From an uncultured Saprospiraceae bacterium (GTDB lineage: Bacteria; Bacteroidota; Bacteroidia; Chitinophagales; Saprospiraceae): DNA of 41,387 nt. Under the pieces are notes generated by a model. The model searched no databases and was not told the DNA's origin. It was given only the letters and a program-made list of their open reading frames with translations. Position numbers and translations under genes: made by a program. Numbering within the stretch: the first letter of the stretch is position 1; each line of letters opens with the position of its first letter. This document shows, in pieces, positions 1 through 7,626 of this stretch. The stretch spans positions 1 to 41,387 of the forward strand of contig CALFBH010000044.1 of NCBI GenBank assembly GCA_937951615.1, read 5' to 3'.

Positions 1-141
1 AAATTTGGAAAATGAAGAAGAAAAGTCGGCTGACGATGGTTGCTTATCCACACGTATGATGATTTCCAGGACGATGAACTCCTGAATAAATTGAATCGTC
101 AGACGACTCAGGTTGCTTTTTAATTTGATGCGTTTGCCCTA
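1..141. repeat. Right part of dispersed inverted-repeat element, copy 1 (truncated by window edge)
   Basis: This stretch aligns without gaps to 33938-34078, with about nine differences in the first 140 bases. It carries the same two palindromic cores (GTCGGCTGACGA near 26 and TCGTCAGACGAC near 96) and ends with the same terminal inverted repeat, TTTGATGCGTTTGCCCT, at 124-140. Only the right part of the element is present because the window starts inside it. I read it as a non-autonomous mobile repeat, since the full copy at 33762 has terminal inverted repeats and a target duplication. Confidence 0.85.
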
Positions 142-322
142 TTATTTAAATAAAACCCTTGGCTGGGTTTCTTATAGTGACTACCTATTTAACGTTGATT
201 TTTTGATTTGCCTCGTCTTAGTTTTCGGAATCGTTTCAGTCAAAAATGCCACAATTAATACCATTTTAAAATATATACTTCTTGCTTCTTTGATGATTCA
301 GGTAATCCCTTTACTTTTGTAA
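128..322 (+). CDS. Small hydrophobic protein, possibly a remnant
   Basis: This is a 64-codon frame with two hydrophobic stretches (around FLICLVLVFGIVS and ILKYILLASLMIQVIPLLL), consistent with two membrane helices. It stops one base before the Nif3 start codon, so the two could be translationally coupled. Its first codons lie inside the right end of the dispersed repeat. The original N-terminus may therefore have been replaced, and the frame may be the tail of a larger membrane protein. I recognise no family. The dense hydrophobicity and tight spacing favour a real or recently real gene. Confidence 0.4.
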   Translation: MRLPYYLNKTLGWVSYSDYLFNVDFLICLVLVFGIVSVKNATINTILKYILLASLMIQVIPLLL

Positions 323-323
323 A

Positions 324-1373
324 ATGAAAATCCAACAACTCACCAATTATTTAGAAAGCATTGCGCCACCAATGTATCAGGAAAGCTATGATAATGCAGG
401 ACTGATTACCGGAAATCCACAAGCTAAGATTACAGGTGTTTTGCTATGCCTCGACTCTACCGAAGCGGTGTTGGATGAAGCCATTAAAAAGAAATGTAAT
501 CTGGTCATTGCACATCATCCTATTGTTTTTAAAGGCTTAAAACGTTTTACAGGAAGAAATTATGTGGAGCGAGTTATTATAAAAGCCATTAAAAACGATA
601 TTGCGATTTATGCAGCACATACCAATCTGGATAATGTACATAATGGCGTCAATGCTAAAATTTGCGAAAAGCTAGGATTGAAAGATCCCCGTATCCTTGC
701 ACCCAAAACCACACTCAAAAAACTCCATACCTATGTTCCCATAAATGCTGTAGAAATGGTACGACAAGCCATTTTTAAGGCAGGAGGAGGTAATCATAAT
801 GCCTTTAACAACATGAGTTTTTCCACGCTCGGTGTAGGGACATTAGACAAGGCAATGGGCGCGCAATCAAAAATCGAAATTATTTTTGAAGAAGCTATGG
901 AACATCAGGTTGTCAGGGCTTTACAGCAAGCATATCCGGCAGACGATGTACCTTATGAGATTATAAAAATAGAAAATCGCCATGCACAGATTGGCTCGGG
1001 AATGATTGGAATCCTGCCACGCTCGACAACTGAAACAGCTTTTCTGAATAGACTAAAAACCACAATGAAAGCAGGCTGTGTACGGCACACTGCACTACGG
1101 GATAAGCGGGTAAAGACGGTTGCCGTTTGTGGTGGTTCGGGAGGCTTTTTGCTGCCAGATGCTATCCGCCAAAAAGCAGATGTTTTTGTCACCGCTGATT
1201 ATAAATATCACGAGTTTTTTGATGCCGACGGGCGAATCATCATCGCCGACATCGGACATTATGAAAGCGAACAATTTACTATAGAGCTTTTTAACGAGTT
1301 TATAACACAAAAATTTAGTACCTTTGCGGTCTATTTGACTAAAATAAACACTAATCCAGTCTTTTATTTGTAA
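324..1373 (+). CDS. Nif3-like dinuclear metal-centre protein (DUF34/NIF3 family)
   Basis: The protein has 349 residues, within the usual range of the long Bacteroidota form, which carries an inserted middle domain between the two NIF3 halves. Visible metal-site motifs are AHHPIVFKG near residue 64, the HTNLDNVHNG segment near 92 and ADIGHYESEQ near 308. GGSGGFLLPDA precedes the C-terminal half. Members form hexameric toroids with a dinuclear metal site; their substrate is debated (GTP cyclohydrolase I type 2-like annotations are common and unproven). The next gene downstream is a C4 zinc-ribbon protein, a neighbour pairing I recall as recurrent in Bacteroidota. The start ATG follows the upstream stop by one base. 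The function remains generic. Confidence 0.92.
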   Translation: MKIQQLTNYLESIAPPMYQESYDNAGLITGNPQAKITGVLLCLDSTEAVLDEAIKKKCNLVIAHHPIVFKGLKRFTGRNYVERVIIKAIKNDIAIYAAHTNLDNVHNGVNAKICEKLGLKDPRILAPKTTLKKLHTYVPINAVEMVRQAIFKAGGGNHNAFNNMSFSTLGVGTLDKAMGAQSKIEIIFEEAMEHQVVRALQQAYPADDVPYEIIKIENRHAQIGSGMIGILPRSTTETAFLNRLKTTMKAGCVRHTALRDKRVKTVAVCGGSGGFLLPDAIRQKADVFVTADYKYHEFFDADGRIIIADIGHYESEQFTIELFNEFITQKFSTFAVYLTKINTNPVFYL

Positions 1374-1608
1374 CTGGGATGATTGAGTTTATTGAGGGAT
1401 TGTGTTGATTAAGTAAGTGCTTGGACTCAACTAAACGCCACTTTCAATTTACATAATTGGCTTATTGTCAATACTTTTTTGAATTTTAATTTGACGTTTG
1501 GATTTGTATTTCCACTTAATTGAATAATCAATAATATACACTTAATCAACTAATACACTCAATAACCGAATATACCCAATCAACTAACACACTCAATAAA
1601 CTAAAAAT
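1374..1608. repeat. Low-complexity intergenic region built on ACTCAATCAACT-like units
   Basis: The gap between the Nif3-like and zinc-ribbon genes starts with TTGATTAAGT-type sequence and ends, just before the ATG at 1609, with several degenerate repeats of ACTTAATCAACTAATACACTCAAT type. The two ends are roughly inverted and could pair. A closely similar tract precedes atpG at 22616-22718. No ORF is seen. It may be a 5' leader or a simple-sequence expansion. Confidence 0.6.
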
Positions 1609-2385
1609 ATGGCTAAAAGTAAAGCTAAAGATAAAGATCAAACCGTTGCAGAAAAATTGCAGGCAATGTACACCCTTCAGGAGGTAGACTCGAAGAGAGA
1701 TCAAATTCAGATTTTGAAAGGAGAACTTCCAATGGAAGTTAAAGATTTGGAAGATGAAATTGAGGGCTTGAAAACCCGTCTGGGAAAATTGGAGAAGGGC
1801 GTTAAAGATTATGAAGCAGAACTTGCGCGTTATCGCAACACTAGCAAAGAAGCCGAAGAATTGATTCTGCGTTATGAGAAGCAATTGGAGGATGTGAAAA
1901 ACAACCGTGAATACGAAGCTTTGACTAAGGAAATTTCTTTACAGAAACTGGAAATCCAACTTGCTGAGAAAAAGCAACTCGGAAGTGTGGGGCTGTTGGA
2001 AGAAAAAAATAAATTGGTCAGTAACACCAGCGAAAAAATAGAGAAAAAAGAAAAAGCACTGGTAGATAAAAAAGTTGAGCTGGAAAAAATTATCAAGAAG
2101 ACGGAAAAAGACGAAGAAACGCTCAATAGAAAATCAGAAAGAGCGAAAAAGCATATTGAAGAGCGTTTGCTCAGAGCTTATACGAAAGTACGCGGTGCTT
2201 ATCGCAATGGTTTGGCAGTCGTGACGGTCGAACGTAGTGCCTGTGGAGGTTGTTTCAACAAAATTCCACCACAAACACAACTGGAAATCGGACAACGCAA
2301 AAAAATTATCGTTTGCGAACACTGCGGACGCATTTTGGTAGATGACGAGACTGCAGGTAAAGCTCCGGCAGAAGCTGCAAAATAG
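1609..2385 (+). CDS. Coiled-coil protein with C-terminal C4 zinc ribbon (CT398/COG1579-like)
   Basis: The protein has 258 residues. Residues about 10-190 are a long heptad-rich, highly charged coiled coil. This is followed by a four-cysteine zinc ribbon, CGGCFNKIPP, then CEHCGRIL near residue 235. This is the layout of the zinc-ribbon family typified by Chlamydia CT398, which has been linked to nucleic-acid, secretion or flagellar partners without a settled role. It follows the Nif3-like gene, with a long low-complexity leader between them. A strong hairpin terminator follows at 2443. The start ATG opens MAKSKAKDKD. The family call is firm; the function is unknown. Confidence 0.9.
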   Translation: MAKSKAKDKDQTVAEKLQAMYTLQEVDSKRDQIQILKGELPMEVKDLEDEIEGLKTRLGKLEKGVKDYEAELARYRNTSKEAEELILRYEKQLEDVKNNREYEALTKEISLQKLEIQLAEKKQLGSVGLLEEKNKLVSNTSEKIEKKEKALVDKKVELEKIIKKTEKDEETLNRKSERAKKHIEERLLRAYTKVRGAYRNGLAVVTVERSACGGCFNKIPPQTQLEIGQRKKIIVCEHCGRILVDDETAGKAPAEAAK

Positions 2386-2442
2386 CTTATTCTTATTTTA
2401 TGGCTTTATTATTGTAAAATAATTTACGTGAAGACACTGTTT

Positions 2443-2476
2443 AAAAAAGAACACAGGTTTTGTGTTCTTTTTTTTG
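2443..2476 (+). terminator. Rho-independent terminator after the zinc-ribbon gene
   Basis: A perfect stem of AAAAAAGAACACA and its complement encloses a four- to five-base loop and ends in a run of eight or more T. It lies 57 bases after the zinc-ribbon stop codon. The A-rich left arm means it could also act on the opposite strand, where the toxin/antitoxin pair ends at 2541. Confidence 0.9.
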
Positions 2477-2540
2477 TCAGGATTGCAGGCAACAGAAAAT
2501 CATCTTGCCTTCTGCTCCTCTCTATTTGGAATTTCATTAT

Positions 2541-2864
2541 TTAAATCAGATATTTTAGTCTGTCAGGGTGTTGGTTACTGTGAATGACAGCGATGATTTC
2601 TACCATTTTATCTTCCTCATTCACAAAAAATATGATTTTATATTTCCATTTAAAAATAAAACGATATACCTCATCTTCACTACTGATTTCATGAACAATA
2701 GGTCGTCCTGTGGGTAGCTTTTCAAGTTTTTGGATTTCATCAGCTATGCCTTTAGCAACATTCAATGCGGTATTTCTGCTTACATTTTCTTGTAAATACT
2801 GGAAAATATCAGCGATATGCTGGCGGGCTTGATGCGTAAGAATGATTTGATAAACATCTACCAC
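2541..2864 (-). CDS. ParE/RelE-superfamily toxin
   Basis: The protein has 107 residues with the RelE/ParE fold signature: an N-terminal strand and helix (VYQIILTHQARQHIADIFQYL), then a long helix, then paired C-terminal strands (YRFIFKWKYKIIFFV and MVEIIAVIHSNQHPD). These features match ParE-type plasmid-stabilisation toxins, which poison gyrase or, in RelE relatives, cleave mRNA at the ribosome. It overlaps the upstream antitoxin by seven bases on the same strand, the classic coupling of these operons. Which target applies here cannot be told from sequence. Confidence 0.88.
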   Translation of the reverse strand: MVDVYQIILTHQARQHIADIFQYLQENVSRNTALNVAKGIADEIQKLEKLPTGRPIVHEISSEDEVYRFIFKWKYKIIFFVNEEDKMVEIIAVIHSNQHPDRLKYLI

Positions 2865-3094
2865 GTCTTTATATCTTCTTTGAGTTCATCAAGAGTAACA
2901 TAATGCCCTTTTTTAATCTGTGTTCGGGCTGCCCTCGCTCGTTCTTTAAATTCATTTGCTCTAATCGGCTCTCCTTCAATAGTATAGCCGATAATCGGAT
3001 CATCTTCTGCGTAGGCATTCAGTTTTTGGAGTTCCTCTTTAGAAGCGGTTTCTATATATTTGTATAATTTTTCTTTTAATTCTATTGTACTCAT
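2858..3094 (-). CDS. Antitoxin partner of the ParE-like toxin
   Basis: The protein has 78 residues, is highly charged and helical, and opens MSTIELKEKLYKYIETAS. It is encoded directly before the toxin and overlaps it by seven bases. It resembles the short, often uncharacterised antitoxins that accompany ParE in Bacteroidota: an N-terminal helical pair followed by a C-terminal tail (VTLDELKEDIKTW) that probably wraps the toxin. I see no clear helix-turn-helix or ribbon-helix-helix, so autoregulation is not assured. The call rests mainly on context. Confidence 0.82.
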   Translation of the reverse strand: MSTIELKEKLYKYIETASKEELQKLNAYAEDDPIIGYTIEGEPIRANEFKERARAARTQIKKGHYVTLDELKEDIKTW

Positions 3095-3233
3095 GTTATG
3101 CTGTTTATCGTGATAGTCCTATATGCAAGTTAACGCTTTTTAGATAAATATTCAAATGAGATAAAAGGCTTGACGAGACAGATCTAATAAACCGTTATCT
3201 TTTGGCATGGTTTTAAAGCAAGAAATTACCATT

Positions 3234-4718
3234 ATGCGCCTAATTTATACCATATTAATTTTCTGCCTTCATTTGTCTGCTTTCGCAAATGGAGTATTCG
3301 AGTTTAGTCCGAATGTAGAACAGGCTTATGAAATGACGCTGAGCCTGCGACTGGAAGAAGCAAAACAGGTGTTGGCGATTGAAAAACAGAAAAACCCCGA
3401 CAACCTATTGCCTTTGCTGGTTGAGGACTATGCAGATTTTTTCACGGTATTTATCAATGAAAATAAAGCAGAGTTTGACAAACTAGAACCCAACAAAAAT
3501 GCCCGACTAAAAAATATCAGATCTGGCGACAAATCTTCTCCTTATTACCTCTACGCACAAGCTGAAATCATCCTCCATTGGGCATTAGCCCGACTCAAAT
3601 TTGAAGAAAACCTGACGGCTGCCCGCGAAGTCCGCAAAGCCTATAAACTGCTGGAAGAAAACGACCGAAAATTCCCCGATTTTATGGCCAACAAAAAAAC
3701 GCTCGGCCTGCTACACGCCATGCTCGGCACTATTCCCGACAATTATCAATGGGTCGTGAAAATGGTCGGCATGGAAGGCTCGCTTGAGCAGGGAACAGCG
3801 GAAATGCAGGGAGCCATGCGCTATGCAGAAACGCATCCCGATTTTCTATTCGGCGACGAGACAATCGTCATGTACGCCCTACTCATGCTCCACGTCGGCA
3901 ATCAGGAAGCCGAAGCCTGGACGATAGTCCGCAATGCCAACATGAACCCCGCTGACAATCCACTAGCAGCATTTATACTCGCGAATGTCGCCATGCACAC
4001 CGGACGAAATGACGAAGCCATCAACATCCTAAAAAATGCTCCTCGTGACGAACAATACCACCGCTTCGATTATCTGGATTATATGCTAGGACTGACTAAG
4101 CTGTATCGACTCGACGAGGATGCCGACCGTTATCTCCGCCGTTATCTCCGCAATTTTAAAGGACAAAATTATATCAAGGAAGCCTATCAAAAATTAGCCT
4201 GGCATGAATTATTGTTTGGCACAAATGAAGGTTATAAAAAGCAAATGTTGTTTTGCCAGTATAAAGGCAAAGCCATTATAGAAAGTGATAAAAAAGCCCT
4301 GAAAGAAGCCCAAAAAGGCCCCATTCCACACCGCGACCTCGTAAAAGCTCGCCTGCTCTTCGACGGAGGCTATTATGATAAAGCACTAGCAACTTTACTC
4401 GGAAAAAGTGAAACTGATTTTGAGAATGACCGCCAACGCATAGAGTATTTGTATCGACTCGGTCGCATTTATCATCAAAAAAACAATTCGGCGAAAGCCT
4501 TAGAATATTACCAGCAAACCATCGCAAAAGGCGCAACAAAACCCTGGTATTTTGCCTGCAATGCTGCCCTCAAAACTGGCAACCTCTACGAAGACCAGGG
4601 CAACTTTTCCAAAGCTCGCGAATTCTATAAAAAGTGCCTCAGCCTGCGCCCCGATGAATATAAAAATGGTCTACATCAAAAGGCCAAAGCCGGGCTTGGT
4701 CGAGTAAGGAAACGATAG
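3234..4718 (+). CDS. Exported tetratricopeptide-repeat protein
   Basis: I chose the ATG at 3234 because it opens a clear signal peptide (MRLIYTILIFCLHLSAFA); an upstream in-frame start at 3207 would add nine polar residues before it. The mature protein is almost entirely helical, with TPR-like pairs throughout. The clearest lie at the C-terminus (IEYLYRLGRIYHQKNNSAKALEYYQQ and the unit ending AREFYKKCLSLRPDEYK). It is probably a periplasmic or outer-membrane scaffold. The reading frame continues past the stop codon as a hydrophobic 38-codon stretch (see findings). It is not in an obvious operon. Confidence 0.85.
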   Translation: MRLIYTILIFCLHLSAFANGVFEFSPNVEQAYEMTLSLRLEEAKQVLAIEKQKNPDNLLPLLVEDYADFFTVFINENKAEFDKLEPNKNARLKNIRSGDKSSPYYLYAQAEIILHWALARLKFEENLTAAREVRKAYKLLEENDRKFPDFMANKKTLGLLHAMLGTIPDNYQWVVKMVGMEGSLEQGTAEMQGAMRYAETHPDFLFGDETIVMYALLMLHVGNQEAEAWTIVRNANMNPADNPLAAFILANVAMHTGRNDEAINILKNAPRDEQYHRFDYLDYMLGLTKLYRLDEDADRYLRRYLRNFKGQNYIKEAYQKLAWHELLFGTNEGYKKQMLFCQYKGKAIIESDKKALKEAQKGPIPHRDLVKARLLFDGGYYDKALATLLGKSETDFENDRQRIEYLYRLGRIYHQKNNSAKALEYYQQTIAKGATKPWYFACNAALKTGNLYEDQGNFSKAREFYKKCLSLRPDEYKNGLHQKAKAGLGRVRKR

Positions 4719-4873
4719 AAAACGGACATTTCCTTTATCATTGCTTTCTTCATCATCATTGGTTCTTTATTTGGACTTGTGGCTTGTATTGCTCTTGGTA
4801 TCTTGTTAGACGGGGCTTTGTTTGTGAGTCAATGACTTTGGAGTGTCCGCTAGATTTTTTTTGTTCTCATTAT

Positions 4874-6010
4874 CTAATGAGCCAATAAGGTCATAGCCCC
4901 TTCCTCACCAGTCAGCACACCAATAGCAACGCCCATACCACCCAAGCGCACAGCGGTTACGACATTAGGCGAAATGTGTCGAATAATCGGCGTTTTGCTT
5001 TCGCCAATACCGAGAATACCACTCCACCAACGTTCCACTTCAATATTTTTACCGGGCAGAATACGGGTGTGCAATAAGTTTTTCAGGTGTTGCTGAATGT
5101 TTTCGGTCATACCGAAATCGGCTGTGGTTTCTTGTTTCGCAAACAGATTGCGACCGCCACCCAACAAAATTCGATTGCCGACATTCCGAAAATAAACATA
5201 GCCTTTGTCATAATGAAAGCAGCCTTTTACAGCAAGCCCTGAAATTGGTTTTGTGATGAGTACCTGATTGCGGGCGGGCGTCACCTGTAGGTTGGGTAGC
5301 AATTTTTGTGTAAAACCATTTGTAGCGACCAATACTTTTTTAGCATCAATACTCCAGCCTTGTGTCGTTTGCAAACGGACGCCTCGCGCATCCTCCTCCA
5401 AGTGCTGAATGCTCAGCCCATTTAGAATCTGAATGCCTTCCATTTTAGCAATTTCGAGTAAACCAGCCATCATTTGTCCGGTATTGAGTTGTCCTTCGCT
5501 TTGGTTAAATATTAAGTGTTGAATGCCTTTGAATCCCAAAGCAGATACATGCTGGTCACGGATAGAAAACGTTTTTGCCGCTCCGGTAATCATCGAAATT
5601 TTTCGATTGAGGTCCGCAATTTGTCCGCTGCATTCTTCAAAAACAGCAGCTTCTTCTGTTTTAAATAATTCGTAAGCCCCAAGCGGCTCGTAGCCCAATT
5701 GTTTGTCGCCTAGCAATGCCCGCAATCGCTGAAGTCCTTTCCAGCGTTTTTGGACTAGAGAAAAGACTTCGTCCTCCGAATGATTTTTCAAGTCATCCAA
5801 CAATTCAGTTACGCTACCAAAGCAGGCAAATCCAGCATTGCGCGTACTCGCTCCGCTAGGCAATATGCCGCGCTCCGCGACGAGTATTCGCAATTTCTTG
5901 TCTTGTCGTTTTAATGTTATCGCAGCACTCAACCCAACAATCCCGCTGCCGATGATCACAATATCTAAATCTCTAAAAAAGGAATTCCATTCCCAGTGGC
6001 TTAGCTTCAT
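4874..6010 (-). CDS. FAD-dependent amine/amino-acid oxidoreductase (DAO family)
   Basis: The protein has 378 residues. The dinucleotide-binding motif IVIIGSGIVGLSAA lies near residue 20, followed by an acidic end of the second strand (VAERG) and the GASTRNAGFACFGS segment typical of glycine-oxidase-like DAO enzymes. A C-terminal FAD contact region reads LGGMGVAIGVLTG. Family members oxidise the C-N bond of amino acids or secondary amines with FAD, but the substrate is not evident. It is a single gene on the minus strand, convergent with the TPR gene. A 16-bp tandem repeat sits just upstream of its start. Confidence 0.85.
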   Translation of the reverse strand: MKLSHWEWNSFFRDLDIVIIGSGIVGLSAAITLKRQDKKLRILVAERGILPSGASTRNAGFACFGSVTELLDDLKNHSEDEVFSLVQKRWKGLQRLRALLGDKQLGYEPLGAYELFKTEEAAVFEECSGQIADLNRKISMITGAAKTFSIRDQHVSALGFKGIQHLIFNQSEGQLNTGQMMAGLLEIAKMEGIQILNGLSIQHLEEDARGVRLQTTQGWSIDAKKVLVATNGFTQKLLPNLQVTPARNQVLITKPISGLAVKGCFHYDKGYVYFRNVGNRILLGGGRNLFAKQETTADFGMTENIQQHLKNLLHTRILPGKNIEVERWWSGILGIGESKTPIIRHISPNVVTAVRLGGMGVAIGVLTGEEGAMTLLAH

Positions 6011-6032
6011 TTGTTTTGTTTATGTATAGAAA

Positions 6033-6080
6033 AGAGATCGCTTTGCTGAGAGATCGCTTCGCTGAGAGATCGCTTTCGTC
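6033..6080. repeat. Three tandem 16-bp units upstream of the FAD oxidoreductase
   Basis: The unit AGAGATCGCTTTGCTG is repeated three times with small changes, directly upstream of the minus-strand oxidoreductase start. It could be a cluster of protein-binding sites in the promoter region or a simple slippage repeat. Confidence 0.75.
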
Positions 6081-6439
6081 CAAAGTCTAGCCAATGTAAT
6101 GGTCTCTCTTCTTTTCTTCATTCAATTTTCACCAAATTTCTTTTCACAGCTTTTCCATTGTTTGAAAAAAAATAAAAACCATGGACTATGGGCTATCGAC
6201 CACATACTTATATTAAATATTATACCAACTTTTGAATGACCTTCATTTGTAAAAAAAGGAACAGCTTTCAAATTACGATAACATTAATTTAACTTTTTTG
6301 TAAAAATAATCATTTTTTATTTGTCGTTATAGGTAACATAATTACCCGTAGAAGGATATAGTTGCAAAAGAAAATTTGGAATCATTCCTCACATTGAATA
6401 AGGTATATCCCTTATTCAAAACCAAAAAAACCGCGTGTC
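6081..6439. other. AT-rich intergenic region between divergent genes
   Basis: This region separates the divergent oxidoreductase and glucosaminidase genes. It holds a fragment (6180-6210) of the CCATGGACTATGG-type motif that recurs as a hairpin at 16365-16510, then a very AT-rich stretch. The only other recognisable structure is the palindrome at 6394-6419, listed separately. No ORF or RNA gene is recognised. Confidence 0.5.
6394..6419 (+). promoter_or_regulatory. Palindrome just upstream of the glucosaminidase gene
   Basis: TTGAATAAGG and CCTTATTCAA form perfect 10-base arms around a six-base spacer, ending 20 bases before the start codon. The position suits an operator or a leader hairpin that limits translation. 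There is no T-run, so a terminator is unlikely. Confidence 0.55.
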
Positions 6440-7465
6440 ATGTGGAAAAACAATGTAAAACTATGGACAATCACTGCCCTAATGATGGGCTTGAGTTCGC
6501 TAATGTATGCAGCACCAAGTATTGAACAGTATATTGAACAATACAAAGCGATTGCAATTATGGAAATGGATAGAGGCGGCGTGCCTGCGAGTATTACACT
6601 TGCGCAGGGCATCCTCGAATCCTCTTTTGGCAACAGCCCGCTGGCAACAGACGCCAAGAATCATTTTGGCATTAAATGCCACGATTGGGAAGGCGAAGGC
6701 TATTGGAAATGGGACGATGAGTCCGAACCTTCCTGCTTTCGAGTGTATTGTAATGCAGAAGAATCATTCAAAGATCACACTGATTTTTTGACGGGACGCA
6801 GCCGTTATGCCAGTCTGTTTTTATTATCTAAAACGGATTATGCAGGCTGGGCAAAAGGTTTGCAAAAAGCAGGCTACGCCACAGCCAATGACTATGCTGA
6901 CAAACTGATTGATTTGATTGGTAGATACCAACTATACATCTACGATACCACGAGTGGTGAAATTTTTGTGATGGCAGCAGAAAAACCAACAGCAGCAAAG
7001 CCAGCATTCAGAGATTTGACGCCTACTACGACTACAATCACTACAACAGTCACTAGCGGCAGAGCGACTTCTGAACTATTTCCCAATCATCACAGAGTAG
7101 GTATTTTTATCAATAACAACCTGAATATGGTCATCGCTGGCCCAGAAGATACACCGGAAAGTCTGGCCAAAAAATACAATACACCAGTAGAGGAAATCAG
7201 ACGTTTCAACAACCTGAATGTGGGCGAGCAATTGATGTTGCATCAGTATGTTTATTTAGGTCCCAAGCGAAATGAGTTTCATGGCACACTGCCTTATCAT
7301 CTTGTGCAGGGCGACGAAACGATGTATGTGATTGCGCAAGTATATGGTTTGCAATTAGGCATTTTGCTTCAACGCAACCAATTGCGCAGAGGAGAAGAAC
7401 CAGCGGTCGGACAGAAAATCTACCTGCGTGGTGGCATGGAAAATAAACCAGTTTTGCGAGACTAA
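6440..7465 (+). CDS. Cell-wall glucosaminidase with two LysM-like domains
   Basis: The protein has 341 residues. A signal peptide (MWKNNVKLWTITALMMGLSSLMYA) precedes an FlgJ/LytD-type mannosyl-glycoprotein endo-beta-N-acetylglucosaminidase domain at about 30-170. Its catalytic region reads SITLAQGILESSFGNSPLA (the Glu of ILESS is the expected acid), followed by AKNHFGIKCHDWEG. A Thr-rich linker leads to two degenerate LysM-like repeats, near 225-275 (AKKYNTPVEEIRRFNNL) and 290-335 (YHLVQGDETMYVIAQVYGL). It should cleave the glycan strand of peptidoglycan during growth or division. It is monocistronic, with a palindrome upstream and a terminator-like hairpin downstream. Confidence 0.92.
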   Translation: MWKNNVKLWTITALMMGLSSLMYAAPSIEQYIEQYKAIAIMEMDRGGVPASITLAQGILESSFGNSPLATDAKNHFGIKCHDWEGEGYWKWDDESEPSCFRVYCNAEESFKDHTDFLTGRSRYASLFLLSKTDYAGWAKGLQKAGYATANDYADKLIDLIGRYQLYIYDTTSGEIFVMAAEKPTAAKPAFRDLTPTTTTITTTVTSGRATSELFPNHHRVGIFINNNLNMVIAGPEDTPESLAKKYNTPVEEIRRFNNLNVGEQLMLHQYVYLGPKRNEFHGTLPYHLVQGDETMYVIAQVYGLQLGILLQRNQLRRGEEPAVGQKIYLRGGMENKPVLRD

Positions 7466-7471
7466 ACGTCG

Positions 7472-7546
7472 TTATACCGAATACCGTAATCGTAGGGGTG
7501 ATTCATGAATCACCCCTACGATATACGATATTCGGCGTTTTTTTTT
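7472..7546 (+). terminator. Long palindromic hairpin with T-run after the glucosaminidase gene
   Basis: The central 30 bases at 7491-7520 are a perfect palindrome (CGTAGGGGTGATTCA and its complement). They are extended by an imperfect outer stem (CCGAATAcCGT against ACGaTATTCGG) and followed by nine T. It can act as a terminator for the plus strand. The GTAGGGGTGATTCAT core looks like a repetitive palindrome rather than a one-off terminator. Confidence 0.8.
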
Positions 7547-7585
7547 GCCACGAATGCGTACACGATTTTGAAATTTGCTTGTTAC

Positions 7586-7608
7586 ACCCATGATTTTAAC
7601 CATGGGCG
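7586..7608. repeat. Short REP-like motif, related to the hairpin at 16813-17000
   Basis: The segment contains TTTTAACCATGGGCG, which is identical to one arm of the large hairpin near 16959-16973. It can fold on itself (CCCATG against CATGGG). It lies between the convergent glucosaminidase and VPS10 genes, a typical place for REP elements. Confidence 0.55.
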
Positions 7609-7626
7609 AATGAATGTGCTGTTTAA

